64,000 nucleotides of DNA from Solimonas sp036405815 (GTDB lineage: Bacteria; Pseudomonadota; Gammaproteobacteria; Nevskiales; Nevskiaceae): contig DASWWX010000067.1 in NCBI GenBank assembly GCA_036405815.1, positions 62,001-126,000 on the forward strand. Reading direction: 5' to 3'. The position numbers and the translations under genes are program-made. The notes beneath the pieces were generated by a model. The model searched no databases. It was given only the letters and a program-made list of their open reading frames with translations, and was not told the origin of the DNA. Positions 16,756-28,625 of this stretch are shown here, piece after piece. The stretch's first letter is position 1. Each line of letters opens with the position of its first letter.

Positions 16756-17522
16756 GGCTGTCGCTCCTGCTGTCGATCGGACTGCTCAGCTTTGTCGCGG
16801 GCCTGATCGTGCATGCGCCGGCGGCAACGCTGTACGGCTGGTTCGCGCCCGCCGACTCGCCGGTCGTCGTCGCCGGGCTGAGCGGCACGCCGCTGCAGGG
16901 CGAGGCCGCGAGCCTGCGTTACCAGCAGCGGCCAGCGCTATCGTCGCTGCGCTGGAGGCTGCAGCCCGCGTCGCTGCTGCGGGGCCGCCTCGCCTACCAC
17001 CTGCAGTCGCTCGATCCGCGACTTTCTCTCGATGGTTATGCGGCGACCGGCTTCGGCGGCGCACATCTGAACGACTTCAAGCTCGGCAGCGGTCTGCGCG
17101 AGGTGCTGGCGATTGCCGGACAGGCGTTCCTGCCGGTCGACGGTCAGGCGATGCTCGATCTGTCGCAGCTGCATCTGCGCGACGGCTGGCCCCAGGATGC
17201 CAACGGCACGCTGCGCCTCGCCAATCTCGCCTGGACGCTGGCGCGCGATCCGGTGGTGCTTGGCGATTTCGAGGCCAGCTTCGATCGCGAACAGGACGAT
17301 CTGGTGGCACTGGTCCGCACGGTTTCGGGACCGCTCGACGTCAATGGCGATGCGCGCCTGCGTGCGGATCGCCGCTATTCGATGCATCTGCAGGTGCGGC
17401 CCAAGCCGGACGCGCCGCCGATGGTGCAGAACCTGGTGCGTTCAATCGGCCCGGCCGATGCGCAGGGTTATTTCCACATCCGCTACGAGGGCCAGGTCCC
17501 GGCACCGGCGCCCGCGCCGTGA
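16752..17522 (+). CDS. gspN: Type II secretion protein GspN
   Basis: Accessory protein of the type II system, present in only some species. 256 residues from the ATG that overlaps gspM, with an N-terminal membrane anchor (LSLLLSIGLLSFVAGLIVHAPAATLYGWF). The large periplasmic part has the GspN/YdbH-like region LSGTPLQGEA. It ends in a Pro/Ala-rich tail that overlaps the NUDIX gene by 4 bp. An upstream in-frame extension to 16644 lies inside gspM and is not supported. Confidence 0.88.
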   Translation: MRLSLLLSIGLLSFVAGLIVHAPAATLYGWFAPADSPVVVAGLSGTPLQGEAASLRYQQRPALSSLRWRLQPASLLRGRLAYHLQSLDPRLSLDGYAATGFGGAHLNDFKLGSGLREVLAIAGQAFLPVDGQAMLDLSQLHLRDGWPQDANGTLRLANLAWTLARDPVVLGDFEASFDREQDDLVALVRTVSGPLDVNGDARLRADRRYSMHLQVRPKPDAPPMVQNLVRSIGPADAQGYFHIRYEGQVPAPAPAP

Positions 17523-17962
17523 GCGAGCCGGCGCATATCGTCGTGGCCTGCGTCGTCGAGCGCGAGGGCCGCTACCTGATCGTCGAGGAGCGCATTGGCG
17601 AGCGCTCGCTGTTCAACCAGCCGGCCGGCCATTGGGAGCGCGGGGAAACCTTGATCGAAGGCGCGCGCCGCGAAGCGCTGGAGGAAACCGGCTGGGCGGT
17701 CGAGCCTACCGATCTGCTGGGCATCTATCACCACGAGCCCGCCGATCTGGGCTACGGCTTTTTGCGCATCGCCTTCGTCGCCCGCGCGGTGCGCCACCAT
17801 GCCGATCGACCGCTGGACGACGGCATCGAACGCGCGCTATGGCTGACACGCGAAGAGCTGCTGATCACGCGCGCGCGCCATCGCAGTCCGATGGTGTTGC
17901 GCTGTATTGACGACTATCAGGCCGGGCGTCGCCTGCCGCTGTCGGCGATCGCGCATCTCTGA
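17519..17962 (+). CDS. nudJ: NUDIX hydrolase, NudJ-like phosphatase
   Basis: Predicted nucleoside di/triphosphate or thiamine-pyrophosphate phosphatase. 147 residues; the complete Nudix box begins with GHWERGETLIEGA and ends REALEETGW, giving the GX5EX7REUXEEXGU pattern. GTG start overlapping gspN by 4 bp. nudJ next to mnmA is the order seen in enterobacteria and pseudomonads, which supports the NudJ subgroup. Confidence 0.85.
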   Translation: MSEPAHIVVACVVEREGRYLIVEERIGERSLFNQPAGHWERGETLIEGARREALEETGWAVEPTDLLGIYHHEPADLGYGFLRIAFVARAVRHHADRPLDDGIERALWLTREELLITRARHRSPMVLRCIDDYQAGRRLPLSAIAHL

Positions 17963-17983
17963 GCGCAGCCGGCTGAGAACCCG

Positions 17984-19084
17984 ATGAGCGCTGCCCATGT
18001 CATCGTCGGTCTGTCCGGCGGCGTCGACTCCGCGGTGTCGGCCTGGCGCCTCAAGGAGCAGGGCTACCGCGTCTCCGGCCTGTTCATGGTCAACTGGACC
18101 GAAGACGAACAGGGTTACTGCAGCGCCGCCGAGGATTTCCAGGACGCGCGTCGTGTCTGCGAGGAGCTGGACATTCCCCTGCACCGCGTCGATTTCTCGG
18201 TCGAATACCGCGCGCGCGTCTTCGACAAATTTCTCGCTGACTATGCCGCCGGCAAGACGCCGAATCCGGATGTGCTATGCAATCGCGAGGTGAAGTTCCA
18301 GCCGTTTCGCGAGTACGCGCTGCGTCTGGGTGCCGACTATGTCGCCACCGGGCACTACGCGCGCCTCGAGCAGCGCGCAGATGGACCGCATCTGCTGCGT
18401 GCGCGCGACGACAACAAGGACCAGACCTACTTTCTGTCGACGGTGGCGCGCACGCAGCTGGAGCGCGTGCTGTTCCCGATCGGCGACCTGGAGAAGTCGC
18501 AGGTGCGCGAACTGGCGTGCAAGGCCGGCCTGCCGGTGCACAGGAAAAAGGATTCGACCGGCATCTGCTTCATCGGCGAACGCGAGTTTCGCGAGTTCCT
18601 GCAGCGGTACCTGCGCAGCGAGCCCGGCCCCATCCTGGATGAACAAGGCCAGGTCCTTGGACGCCACGTCGGACTGATGCATTACACGCTGGGCCAGCGG
18701 CGCGGCATTGGCGTCGGTGGCCGCCGCGGCGCGCAGGAGGCGCCTTGGTATGTGGTCGCCAAGGATGTGGATCGCAATGCATTGGTCGTATCGCAGGATG
18801 CATGCTCGCCGCGGCTGATGACACACACCATTGGTTGCGACCGTTTCCACTGGATTCAGCAGTCGCGGCCGCTGCCCGCGGTCTTGCATGCCCGTATCCG
18901 TCACCGCCAGGCCCTGCAGCCCTGCACTGCAGTACGAGACGCGGCGGGCGGGCTGACGGTGACGTTTGCCGACGCCCAACGCGCCGCCGTGGCCGGGCAA
19001 TACCTGGTGCTCTACGCCGGCGAGGAGTGCCTGGGTGGCGGCGAAATCAGCCAGGCTCGCGCGAGCGTCGACGCCCGAAGCTGA
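17984..19084 (+). CDS. mnmA: tRNA-specific 2-thiouridylase
   Basis: Adds sulfur at position 2 of the wobble uridine in tRNA Lys, Glu and Gln, accepting sulfur from the TusE relay. 366 residues. The ATP PP-loop is GLSGGVDSAV (about residues 8-17). The two catalytic cysteines are in PDVLCNREVKF (about 99) and STGICFIGER (about 195). It starts with ATG 21 bp after nudJ. Family length is normal. Confidence 0.96.
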   Translation: MSAAHVIVGLSGGVDSAVSAWRLKEQGYRVSGLFMVNWTEDEQGYCSAAEDFQDARRVCEELDIPLHRVDFSVEYRARVFDKFLADYAAGKTPNPDVLCNREVKFQPFREYALRLGADYVATGHYARLEQRADGPHLLRARDDNKDQTYFLSTVARTQLERVLFPIGDLEKSQVRELACKAGLPVHRKKDSTGICFIGEREFREFLQRYLRSEPGPILDEQGQVLGRHVGLMHYTLGQRRGIGVGGRRGAQEAPWYVVAKDVDRNALVVSQDACSPRLMTHTIGCDRFHWIQQSRPLPAVLHARIRHRQALQPCTAVRDAAGGLTVTFADAQRAAVAGQYLVLYAGEECLGGGEISQARASVDARS

Positions 19085-19205
19085 AGGTCGGGGCAACCGC
19101 GATGCGCGACATGACCGACGGCGCCGTCGAATGGCGTCAGCGGCCTTGTACCGCGCCGCGTCCTCTCGGTAGCGTAGAGCACTCCACTTTTCTGGATGAC
19201 CGGTG

Positions 19206-19841
19206 ATGTCTCGGCTTCGTGTTGGCCCGCTGACGATTTCCCTGACCGTACTGCTCTGCACCGCCTGCGTCAGCGGCCTGTCGCGCGCACCGGCGGCCGC
19301 CGGTGCGGCTGCATCGGTGGACGCCGAGCAAGCGACATCCTGTCTGGCGCAGGGTTTGCCGGCGATCGATGCACAGAAGGACAACCTGGGATTGCTGCGG
19401 CCGGCGCGTGAGGAGTACCGGCTGATCCGCGCGGCACGCCCCGGCGATCGGCTCGTCTGCACGTTCCAGCAGGTCAACCGCGGCGTGCCGGTGCAGTTCT
19501 ACGAATACGCCGTACATCTGTCGCCGCAGGGCCGCGTGCTGTTCAGCAACGGTCGCTACGCTACCGCGGCGGCCGCCGCCTCACCGCAGCCGGGGCTTAC
19601 CGAAATCCGGATCCTGGAACTCGCCTTCACCGATGCGCAGCGGCTGCTGGCGGCGGAGCGGCCGAGTATTTCACCCCCGCAACTACGCTTCACCGCCGTC
19701 AGCAGCGACCGCTTCCGGCTCGATTTCGAGACGGTGGCGCGGCATCCGGACAGCGGTGCGGCGATGCGTTTGGGGTACGACGCCGAGAACGGTCGCCTGG
19801 TCTCGCAGCAACGGCTGGGCAGCGGACCTGCGGCGCCGTAA
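19206..19841 (+). CDS. Hypothetical lipoprotein
   Basis: Unrecognised 211-residue exported protein. The N-terminus MSRLRVGPLTISLTVLLCTAC looks like a lipoprotein signal with cleavage before the second Cys. The rest is a soluble alpha/beta domain with no motif I can name; EIRILELAFTDAQRLLAAER and QLRFTAVSSDRFRLDFET alternate helix and strand. ATG at 19206, one codon after a possible GTG at 19203. Stands alone between mnmA and the convergent HD-GYP regulator, with a 121-bp gap upstream. Confidence 0.7.
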   Translation: MSRLRVGPLTISLTVLLCTACVSGLSRAPAAAGAAASVDAEQATSCLAQGLPAIDAQKDNLGLLRPAREEYRLIRAARPGDRLVCTFQQVNRGVPVQFYEYAVHLSPQGRVLFSNGRYATAAAAASPQPGLTEIRILELAFTDAQRLLAAERPSISPPQLRFTAVSSDRFRLDFETVARHPDSGAAMRLGYDAENGRLVSQQRLGSGPAAP

Positions 19842-19850
19842 TCGTCTCGG

Positions 19851-20945
19851 TCAGGGCTCCGCGCCCGCCTCGAGCAGATCGTCGCGCGCGCTCGGGTCGT
19901 CGCGATACTGGCGACGGATTTCCAGAACATCGGGCAGCAACTCGAGGAAGATCGGAATCAGCTTCGGATCGAACTGGTGGCCCGCCTGCTTGGCGAGATA
20001 GGCCACGGCGTCGCCGATCGGCCATGCGGGTTTGTACGGCCGCCGTGAGGTCAGCGCATCAAATACGTCGGCGATGGCAACGATGCGGCCCTCGATCGGA
20101 ATCTCTTCGCCCTTGCGACCGCGCGGGTAACCCCCACCGTCCCAGCGCTCGTGATGGGTCAAGGAGACCACGCGCGCCGTTTCCAGCAGCTCCGAGCCGT
20201 GGCGGCCGATGATGCCGGCACCGATGGCGGGGTGATTGCGCATGACCACCCACTCTTCCGCGGTCAGCGCGCCGGGTTTCTGCAGGATGTGATCCGGAAT
20301 CCCGATCTTGCCGATGTCATGCATGGGCGCGGCATTGAAGATCACATCCACGCGTTGAGCCGGCAGGCCGGCTGCCTCGGCAAGCATGCGAGAGTAGTGG
20401 CTCATGCGGATGACATGAAAGCCGGTGTCATCGTCCTTGTACTCCGCGGCGCGGCCGAGACGGCGGATGATCTCCAGGCGCGTCTGTTCCAGTTCCTGCG
20501 TGCGCCGCTCCAGCGCCTGGGTACGATTTGTCACCATCGTCGCCAAGTGACGCTCTTGCTGCGCGAGTTGCACGTGAGTCCGCACGCGCGCCAGCAGCGT
20601 GGCCGGCTGGATCGGTTTGAGGATGTAATCGACGGCGCCGGCGCCGAAACCGGCCGCCTCGTTCTCGACCTCGCCCATCGCGGTGAGAAAGATCACCGGC
20701 ACGCGTCGCGTCGCCGGATCGGCCTTCAGGCGCTTGCAGACCTGGTAGCCGTTCATGTCCGGCATCATGACGTCGAGCAGGATCAGATCGGGCGGATTGT
20801 CTTGCGCCAGCTTCAGTGCGGTCGGGCCATCGAGCGCCACCTTGGCGCGATACTGCTCGCGCAGAATGCCGGTGACGACTTCCAGATTCTGCGGCGTGTC
20901 GTCGACGATCAGCACCACCGGGCGGGTATCGGCGTTCGCGCTCAT
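19851..20945 (-). CDS. Response regulator with HD-GYP c-di-GMP phosphodiesterase domain
   Basis: Predicted to hydrolyse c-di-GMP when phosphorylated by the adjacent hybrid kinase. 364 residues. The receiver domain (about 8-125) has the phospho-Asp in LILLDVMMPDMNGY and Lys in ILKPIQ. A short coiled linker (about 135-170) precedes an HD-GYP domain with HDIGKIGIPD and, as the GYP-equivalent, HHERWDGGGYPRG, so metal ligands look intact. It overlaps the upstream kinase stop by 4 bp (ATGA), so they form one signalling operon. Confidence 0.92.
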   Translation of the reverse strand: MSANADTRPVVLIVDDTPQNLEVVTGILREQYRAKVALDGPTALKLAQDNPPDLILLDVMMPDMNGYQVCKRLKADPATRRVPVIFLTAMGEVENEAAGFGAGAVDYILKPIQPATLLARVRTHVQLAQQERHLATMVTNRTQALERRTQELEQTRLEIIRRLGRAAEYKDDDTGFHVIRMSHYSRMLAEAAGLPAQRVDVIFNAAPMHDIGKIGIPDHILQKPGALTAEEWVVMRNHPAIGAGIIGRHGSELLETARVVSLTHHERWDGGGYPRGRKGEEIPIEGRIVAIADVFDALTSRRPYKPAWPIGDAVAYLAKQAGHQFDPKLIPIFLELLPDVLEIRRQYRDDPSARDDLLEAGAEP

Positions 20946-23900
20946 GCTGGGCCTCCCAGGTGCTCGACCAGTTGCCGGCGCAACGACAGCAGGCTCGTGC
21001 GGGCCTCGGCAAACCGATAGCCCTGCACCTGAGCGCGCAGGGTCGAGAGCGTCTGCTTGAGTTCGGCGGCGTTCATGACGGTGGACAGCTGGTTCACGGT
21101 GTCGGCGGCTTCAGCTTCGTGATTGTCCAGCTGCGCTTCAAGTCGGTCCAGCAGCACGGCCCGATCAGCGGGTTCGCCGCCGCCGCCGCCGCCGGCCGAG
21201 AGGCTGCCGATTGATCCTGATCCCGGCAGCAGTTCCAGCAGATCGGCCGGGCGGCGATTCAGGACGCGGGCCAGCGCAACGGCCATCTGCTCGACGTCCA
21301 GTGGCTTGGGAATGTAGTCGTTCATGCCGGCGTCGATGCAGCGTTCCCGGTCCTCGGCCATCGCGCTCGCCGTCATCGCCAGGATCGGCATACGGAATCC
21401 GCGCGCACGCAGCTCGCGCGTTGCGGCGATGCCGTCCATGACCGGCATCTGCAGATCCATCAGCACCAGGTCGAATTCCCGCGTGCCGACGCTCTGCAGC
21501 GCCTGCGCGCCATCACCGGCCACGGTCACCTGAGCGCCCACGTCCTGCATCAACTCCCGCACCACCTGCTGGTTGAGCGGATTGTCCTCGACGACGAGCA
21601 CGCGCAGGCCTTCCAGGCTGCCGCTGCGCAGACTGCGCGTGGCGCCGCGCCGGTCGAGACCGGTCTGAGCATCAGTCGTGAGTGCACCGAACTGGTCGGC
21701 ATTGGGCAATGCCAACGGCAGACGCACGGTAAAGGTCGATCCCTGCCCCGGCACGCTTTCGCAACGGATCTCGCCGCCCATGAGCTCGACCAAGCGCCGC
21801 GTGATCGACAGGCCCAGGCCGGTACCGCCGTAGCGGCGCGTCGTCGAGGTGTCGGCCTGCGAGAACGCTTCAAACAGCTGAGCCTGCTCGGCCGGGCCCA
21901 TGCCGATACCGGTATCGGAGACGGCGCACTCCAGCCAGCGCGGATCGCCATCCTCGCGATGCCAGGTGCGCAGCTCGACGACGACGCGGCCACGTTCGGT
22001 GAACTTGACCGCGTTGCTGGCCAGGTTGAGCAGGATCTGGTTCAACCGCAGTGGATCGCCGATGCGACGCTCGTCGGTGCCCGGCGCAATCCTGCACAGG
22101 AAGTCCAGGCCCTTTTCCGTCGCGCGGATCGACGCCAGGGTGTGTACCTGGTCCAGCACTTCATGCAGGTTGAACGGAATGTGTTCTAGGCCGAGCTTGC
22201 CGGCTTCGATCTTCGACAGGTCCAGCACGTCGTTGATGATGCGCAACAACGAACGCGCGGAGGTTTCGATCTTGCCGAGATAGTCCTGCAAGCGCGGTTC
22301 GGGGCCGGTGCGCAGGGCCAGATGACTCATGCCGATGATCGCGTTCATCGGTGTGCGGATCTCATGGCTCATGTTGGCCAGGAATTCGCTTTTGGCGCGA
22401 TTGGCGGATTCGGCAGCCTCCTTGGCGCGCGCCAGCTCGGCTTCCAGGCCGCGACGGTCGGTGACGTCGAGCCCGTAGGCGTTCCACACGGCAATGATGC
22501 TGGGACTGCCGCCCGGCCGCGGCAGCGCCTCGACGTGAATCCAGCGCCAGCCGTCGCCGTGCCGCACCCGGAACTCGGTGGTCACCGGCGTCATCTCGGC
22601 CGCCGATCGTGTCAGTGCCGCGATCATCGGCTCGCGCTCTTCTTCCGCGACCACGTCCATGACCTTGCGATACGAGATGCGCGGCTGGTCGTGGTCGATA
22701 CCCAGCAACTGGAAGTAGGCGCTGTGGTTGAACAGGATCTCGACCGTTCCATCGCGATGCAGGCAGGACTGGTAGACCACGCCCGGCAGGTTCTCGGCCA
22801 GCTCGGTGATGTGCGAGCGCGCGTAGGCCAGCGCCTGTTCCAGACGTTTGCGCTCGGTGACATCGACGATATAGCCGTTCCAGATGACCTCACCCGGCTG
22901 TGCGCCAGGATGCGGCACGGCCGCCGTGTGCATCCAGGTCTCGGTGCCATCGGCGTGTGCGATGCGTAGATCGCGCTGCACCGGTTCCAGCGACCGCGCG
23001 GAGTCGTCGAGCTGCTCGCGAATATCCCGCATCTCGTCGAAGTCGAGCCGCCGCAGCAAGGCGTCGAACTGCGGTGGCTTGCCGTCGTCGCGCAGCCCGG
23101 TGAGCGCGTAAAGACCGCTGCTCACGAACAGCAGCTCGATATCGCCGGCCGCGTTGCGCCGCAAACGATAGACCGCACCGGGAATGCCGTCGGTGACTTC
23201 CTGCAGCACCAGTTGCGCGGCGCGAATCTCGGTCTCGACGCGCTTGAGCTCGCCGATACGGGTGACGAAGCCGTTCCAGACCACGCTGCCATTGGCGCCG
23301 GGGCGCGGTTCGGCCGAGCCGCGCACCCATTCGATCTCGCCACTCGGCGTCTTCAGCCGGTACTCGACGCTGTAGGGCTGCATCGTCTCCATCGATCGAT
23401 TGACGGCATCCAGCAGGCGCGTCTGGTCCGCCTCTACCACGGCGTCGAAAACCCGGCGATAGTCCGACAGGATTTCGTGCCGGCTGTAACCGATCAGCTG
23501 GGAGAAGCCGTCACTGACGAAGTTGGCCTTGAGCGTGCCGTCGGCATTGCGCTGGAACTGGTAGACCGCGCCGCCTGGAATGCGGTCGGTGACCTCGCGC
23601 AGCAGGCGCTGCGCGGACTCGATCCGACCTTCGCTCTCGCGTCGATAGACGACTTCTCGCCGCAGCACCCGTACCCAGAACAGCATCAGCGCGGCGAGCA
23701 GCAGGAAGATCACCAAACCCCAGCGTAGATACTCGGCGACCCGCTTGGGGTCGACCCCTTGCGTCAGGTTCAGCGGCATCCAGCGGTTCTGGATTGCCTG
23801 CAGGCGGCTCGGGTCGAGATCGGCCAGTGCCTTGTCGAGCAAGCTGACCAGTTCCGGCCAGTCGGAGCGGACCCCGAAACTCAGTGGGCGCTCGTCATCG

Positions 23901-24565
23901 AAGAACGGCGCCGCGATCTTCAGATTGCCTAGCCCCAACGACTGGATGTAGTGGCTGATGACGGCGACATTGCCGATCGTGGCGTCGGCGCGCCCCGAAG
24001 CGACCATCGCCAGCGCATCGCGCGCAGAAGCGACCTCCACCACGGGCGTGGTCGGATACCGCTGGCGCAGCGTCTCGCGCTCGGCGTGGCCGCGACCGAT
24101 GGCGATGCGCGCCTTGCGCAGCGACTCGGTGTCGTCGATATCGGTGACGTCGTTGCGGACAGCAATGACCGACCGGAAGCGCAGGTACGGCTGCGTGAAC
24201 TGCAGATAGGCGCGGCGCTCGGCCGTCTCGCCGGAAGAGGTGAGCACGTCGATCTCGCGTCGCCGCGCGCCGTTCAGCGCCTCTTCCCAGTCCGCAACCG
24301 GCACCCAGCGCAGCGTTATGCCCAGAGACTGGGCGAGCTGCTGCAGCACGTCCGGGCTGATGCCGCTGCGCTCGCCGGCGGCACCCTGCATGTCGAACGG
24401 CGCCCAATCCGGGTCGCCGCTGGCGCGGATCACCGGGTGCGCGGCGATCCAGGCTTTTTCCTCGTCCGTGAGTTTCGGCGCAGCCTGCGCCGGCACGCTC
24501 GTGCCCAGCACGGCCAATGCCCACCCGCAGCCGAGGGCTGCCGCGACGTGCGCCGATACTCTCAC
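20942..24565 (-). CDS. Hybrid sensor histidine kinase: periplasmic solute-binding domain, three PAS, HisKA, HATPase, receiver
   Basis: Membrane sensor of about 1207 residues. In order: signal peptide ending PAQA; a family-3 solute-binding domain (about 30-260) facing the periplasm; one membrane helix (LVIFLLLAALMLFWVRVL, about 283-300); three PAS/PAC blocks (about 315-440, 450-575, 580-710); HisKA with FLANMSHEIRTPMN (phospho-His); HATPase with N-box NQILLNLASNAVKF and GGTGLGLSI; and a receiver with LVLMDLQMPVMDG. The C-terminal about 80 residues resemble an Hpt helix bundle but lack a clear phospho-His motif. I prefer the GTG at 24565, with AGGGA upstream and a clean signal peptide, to the GTG at 24598. 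Ligand unknown; probably an amino acid or other small polar molecule. Confidence 0.9.
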   Translation of the reverse strand: MRVSAHVAAALGCGWALAVLGTSVPAQAAPKLTDEEKAWIAAHPVIRASGDPDWAPFDMQGAAGERSGISPDVLQQLAQSLGITLRWVPVADWEEALNGARRREIDVLTSSGETAERRAYLQFTQPYLRFRSVIAVRNDVTDIDDTESLRKARIAIGRGHAERETLRQRYPTTPVVEVASARDALAMVASGRADATIGNVAVISHYIQSLGLGNLKIAAPFFDDERPLSFGVRSDWPELVSLLDKALADLDPSRLQAIQNRWMPLNLTQGVDPKRVAEYLRWGLVIFLLLAALMLFWVRVLRREVVYRRESEGRIESAQRLLREVTDRIPGGAVYQFQRNADGTLKANFVSDGFSQLIGYSRHEILSDYRRVFDAVVEADQTRLLDAVNRSMETMQPYSVEYRLKTPSGEIEWVRGSAEPRPGANGSVVWNGFVTRIGELKRVETEIRAAQLVLQEVTDGIPGAVYRLRRNAAGDIELLFVSSGLYALTGLRDDGKPPQFDALLRRLDFDEMRDIREQLDDSARSLEPVQRDLRIAHADGTETWMHTAAVPHPGAQPGEVIWNGYIVDVTERKRLEQALAYARSHITELAENLPGVVYQSCLHRDGTVEILFNHSAYFQLLGIDHDQPRISYRKVMDVVAEEEREPMIAALTRSAAEMTPVTTEFRVRHGDGWRWIHVEALPRPGGSPSIIAVWNAYGLDVTDRRGLEAELARAKEAAESANRAKSEFLANMSHEIRTPMNAIIGMSHLALRTGPEPRLQDYLGKIETSARSLLRIINDVLDLSKIEAGKLGLEHIPFNLHEVLDQVHTLASIRATEKGLDFLCRIAPGTDERRIGDPLRLNQILLNLASNAVKFTERGRVVVELRTWHREDGDPRWLECAVSDTGIGMGPAEQAQLFEAFSQADTSTTRRYGGTGLGLSITRRLVELMGGEIRCESVPGQGSTFTVRLPLALPNADQFGALTTDAQTGLDRRGATRSLRSGSLEGLRVLVVEDNPLNQQVVRELMQDVGAQVTVAGDGAQALQSVGTREFDLVLMDLQMPVMDGIAATRELRARGFRMPILAMTASAMAEDRERCIDAGMNDYIPKPLDVEQMAVALARVLNRRPADLLELLPGSGSIGSLSAGGGGGGEPADRAVLLDRLEAQLDNHEAEAADTVNQLSTVMNAAELKQTLSTLRAQVQGYRFAEARTSLLSLRRQLVEHLGGPA

Positions 24566-24695
24566 CTGCCTTTTTCCCTCATGTGATGCGTGCGGCACGG
24601 ACGGCGCACAGGCGCTGCATTGTCGATAGCGGTTGCGTCTGGAACAAGCGCGCCACCGCGATAGCGGCGGCGGCGAGGTCGGCGCGCAGGCGTTT

Positions 24696-24703
24696 GCTAT
24701 AAT
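24696..24703 (+). promoter_or_regulatory. Extended -10 promoter of acnA
   Basis: TGCTATAAT ends at 24703: a perfect TATAAT preceded by TGN, the extended -10 form that needs no good -35, and none is visible. It gives a leader of about 100 nt before the acnA ATG at 24811. Confidence 0.6.
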
Positions 24704-24810
24704 CCGCCGCCCATTTTTCGGCCCGTCGGGTACACCGTGCCCGCCGGCCGGGGTATCCGCAGTACGCCAGCCCCGTTCACTCGCCAGCCACCGTTCCGGA
24801 GTCTCCAGTC

Positions 24811-27480
<2,670 letters not shown>

Positions 27481-27504
27481 TCGGGTAACAGCAACACCGA
27501 TGTT

Positions 27505-27534
27505 GAAGAAGGGGCGCCTCGGCGCCCTTTCTTC
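27505..27534 (+). terminator. Intrinsic terminator after acnA
   Basis: A 14-bp stem with a 2-nt centre: the left arm starts GAAGAAGGGGCGCC at 27505 and the right arm GGCGCCCTTTCTTC ends at 27534, with one G-T wobble. The T-rich right arm supplies the U-tract. It lies 24 bp after the acnA stop. Confidence 0.85.
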
Positions 27535-27725
27535 GTTCCGAAGCCCCGCCTTTTCGTCCGTCGGTGTCGGTTTCGTCAGATTGGCGACTGCACTGCGGTG
27601 CCGGCACAGGAATCCCTTACACTCAACCCCACTTTCCGCGGCATCACCCGATGTGCCGGCATCGATATGCTGGTCGGGTGGTGTTGCGATTTTCGACAGC
27701 GAACAGAATCAGGAGCGGTGGCGGC

Positions 27726-28625
27726 ATGAGCAGCGGCAGTCTCAGTCAACTGGTGGCCAAGGTGGCCGAGCGCCGGCCGATGCACGCGCGCTTCATCGAA
27801 GACGCCTACGCCTTCCTGCGCGAGGACGAGCGCACCGAGGCGGACGGCTACGTCGCCCACCTGCTCGAAACCGAATCGCTGGACACGATCGCCGCAGCCT
27901 ACGAGACGATCGTCGACGACACCTTCGAAGCCCAGATGTACTTCATGGAGCACGGTCGCTACCGTCACTCGAAGTTCGAGGAGGTGGCCGGCGCGGTCTA
28001 CTTCAATCCGGAGTACATGAAGCGCTACATGCTGGGCCTCGCGGTCAGCAACTACCTGTGGCCGAACCATGTGCAGATCCGCCGCTTCTTCGCGGAGACC
28101 TTCCCGTGGCGACGCGAAGGCACCTATTTCGAGGTCGGTCCCGGCCACGGCCTGTTCCTGCTGCTGGCGATGCAGCAGAGCCAGCTGAGCCGCTTCATCG
28201 GCCTGGACATCAGCGCCACCAGCCTGGCCCTCACCGACGAGACCGTGCGCCATGCGCTGCCGCAGCTGCGCGACAAGCTGCAATTGATCGAAGCCGACTT
28301 CTTCGGCAACGCCGGCGTGCAGGGGCCGTTTGATGTGCTGGTCATGGGCGAGGTGCTGGAACACGTCGAACGCCCGATCGACTTCCTCAAGCGTCTTCGC
28401 GCGCTGGCCGCGCCGGGCGCGCACCTGTTCGTGACCACTTGTATCAATGCGCCGGCAATCGATCACATCATGCTGTTCGAGTCAGAACAACATGTAGAGG
28501 ACACGATCGCGGAGGCCGGCCTCAAAATCGAACGCAAGCTGTCGGTACCCTACCCCGGCAAGTCGCTGAAGCAGTGCGTCTCCGGCGCCTATCCGATCAA
28601 TGTCGCCTACGTGCTGAGCGTATGA
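27726..28625 (+). CDS. Class I SAM-dependent methyltransferase (first gene of ACP/FkbH/MBOAT cluster)
   Basis: 299-residue methyltransferase. Motif I is FEVGPGHGLFLLLA (about residue 134), motif II IGLDIS, and a ubiE/Coq5-type region FDVLVMGEVLEHVERP supports a Rossmann methyltransferase. About 120 residues precede the catalytic fold and may bind substrate. The start is the ATG at 27726; an AGGAG about 11 bases upstream is a loose RBS. The stop overlaps the next ATG (ATGA), tying it to the VOC-ACP-FkbH operon. The substrate is unknown. By analogy with FkbG in methoxymalonyl-ACP synthesis, it could methylate the carrier-bound glyceryl unit; this is inference. Confidence 0.8.
   Translation: MSSGSLSQLVAKVAERRPMHARFIEDAYAFLREDERTEADGYVAHLLETESLDTIAAAYETIVDDTFEAQMYFMEHGRYRHSKFEEVAGAVYFNPEYMKRYMLGLAVSNYLWPNHVQIRRFFAETFPWRREGTYFEVGPGHGLFLLLAMQQSQLSRFIGLDISATSLALTDETVRHALPQLRDKLQLIEADFFGNAGVQGPFDVLVMGEVLEHVERPIDFLKRLRALAAPGAHLFVTTCINAPAIDHIMLFESEQHVEDTIAEAGLKIERKLSVPYPGKSLKQCVSGAYPINVAYVLSV

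Noticed and set aside
20942..21240. Hpt domain at the C-terminus of the hybrid kinase
   Set aside because: Helical like Hpt, but no phospho-His motif (HxLKG type) is present, so I do not call it functional.
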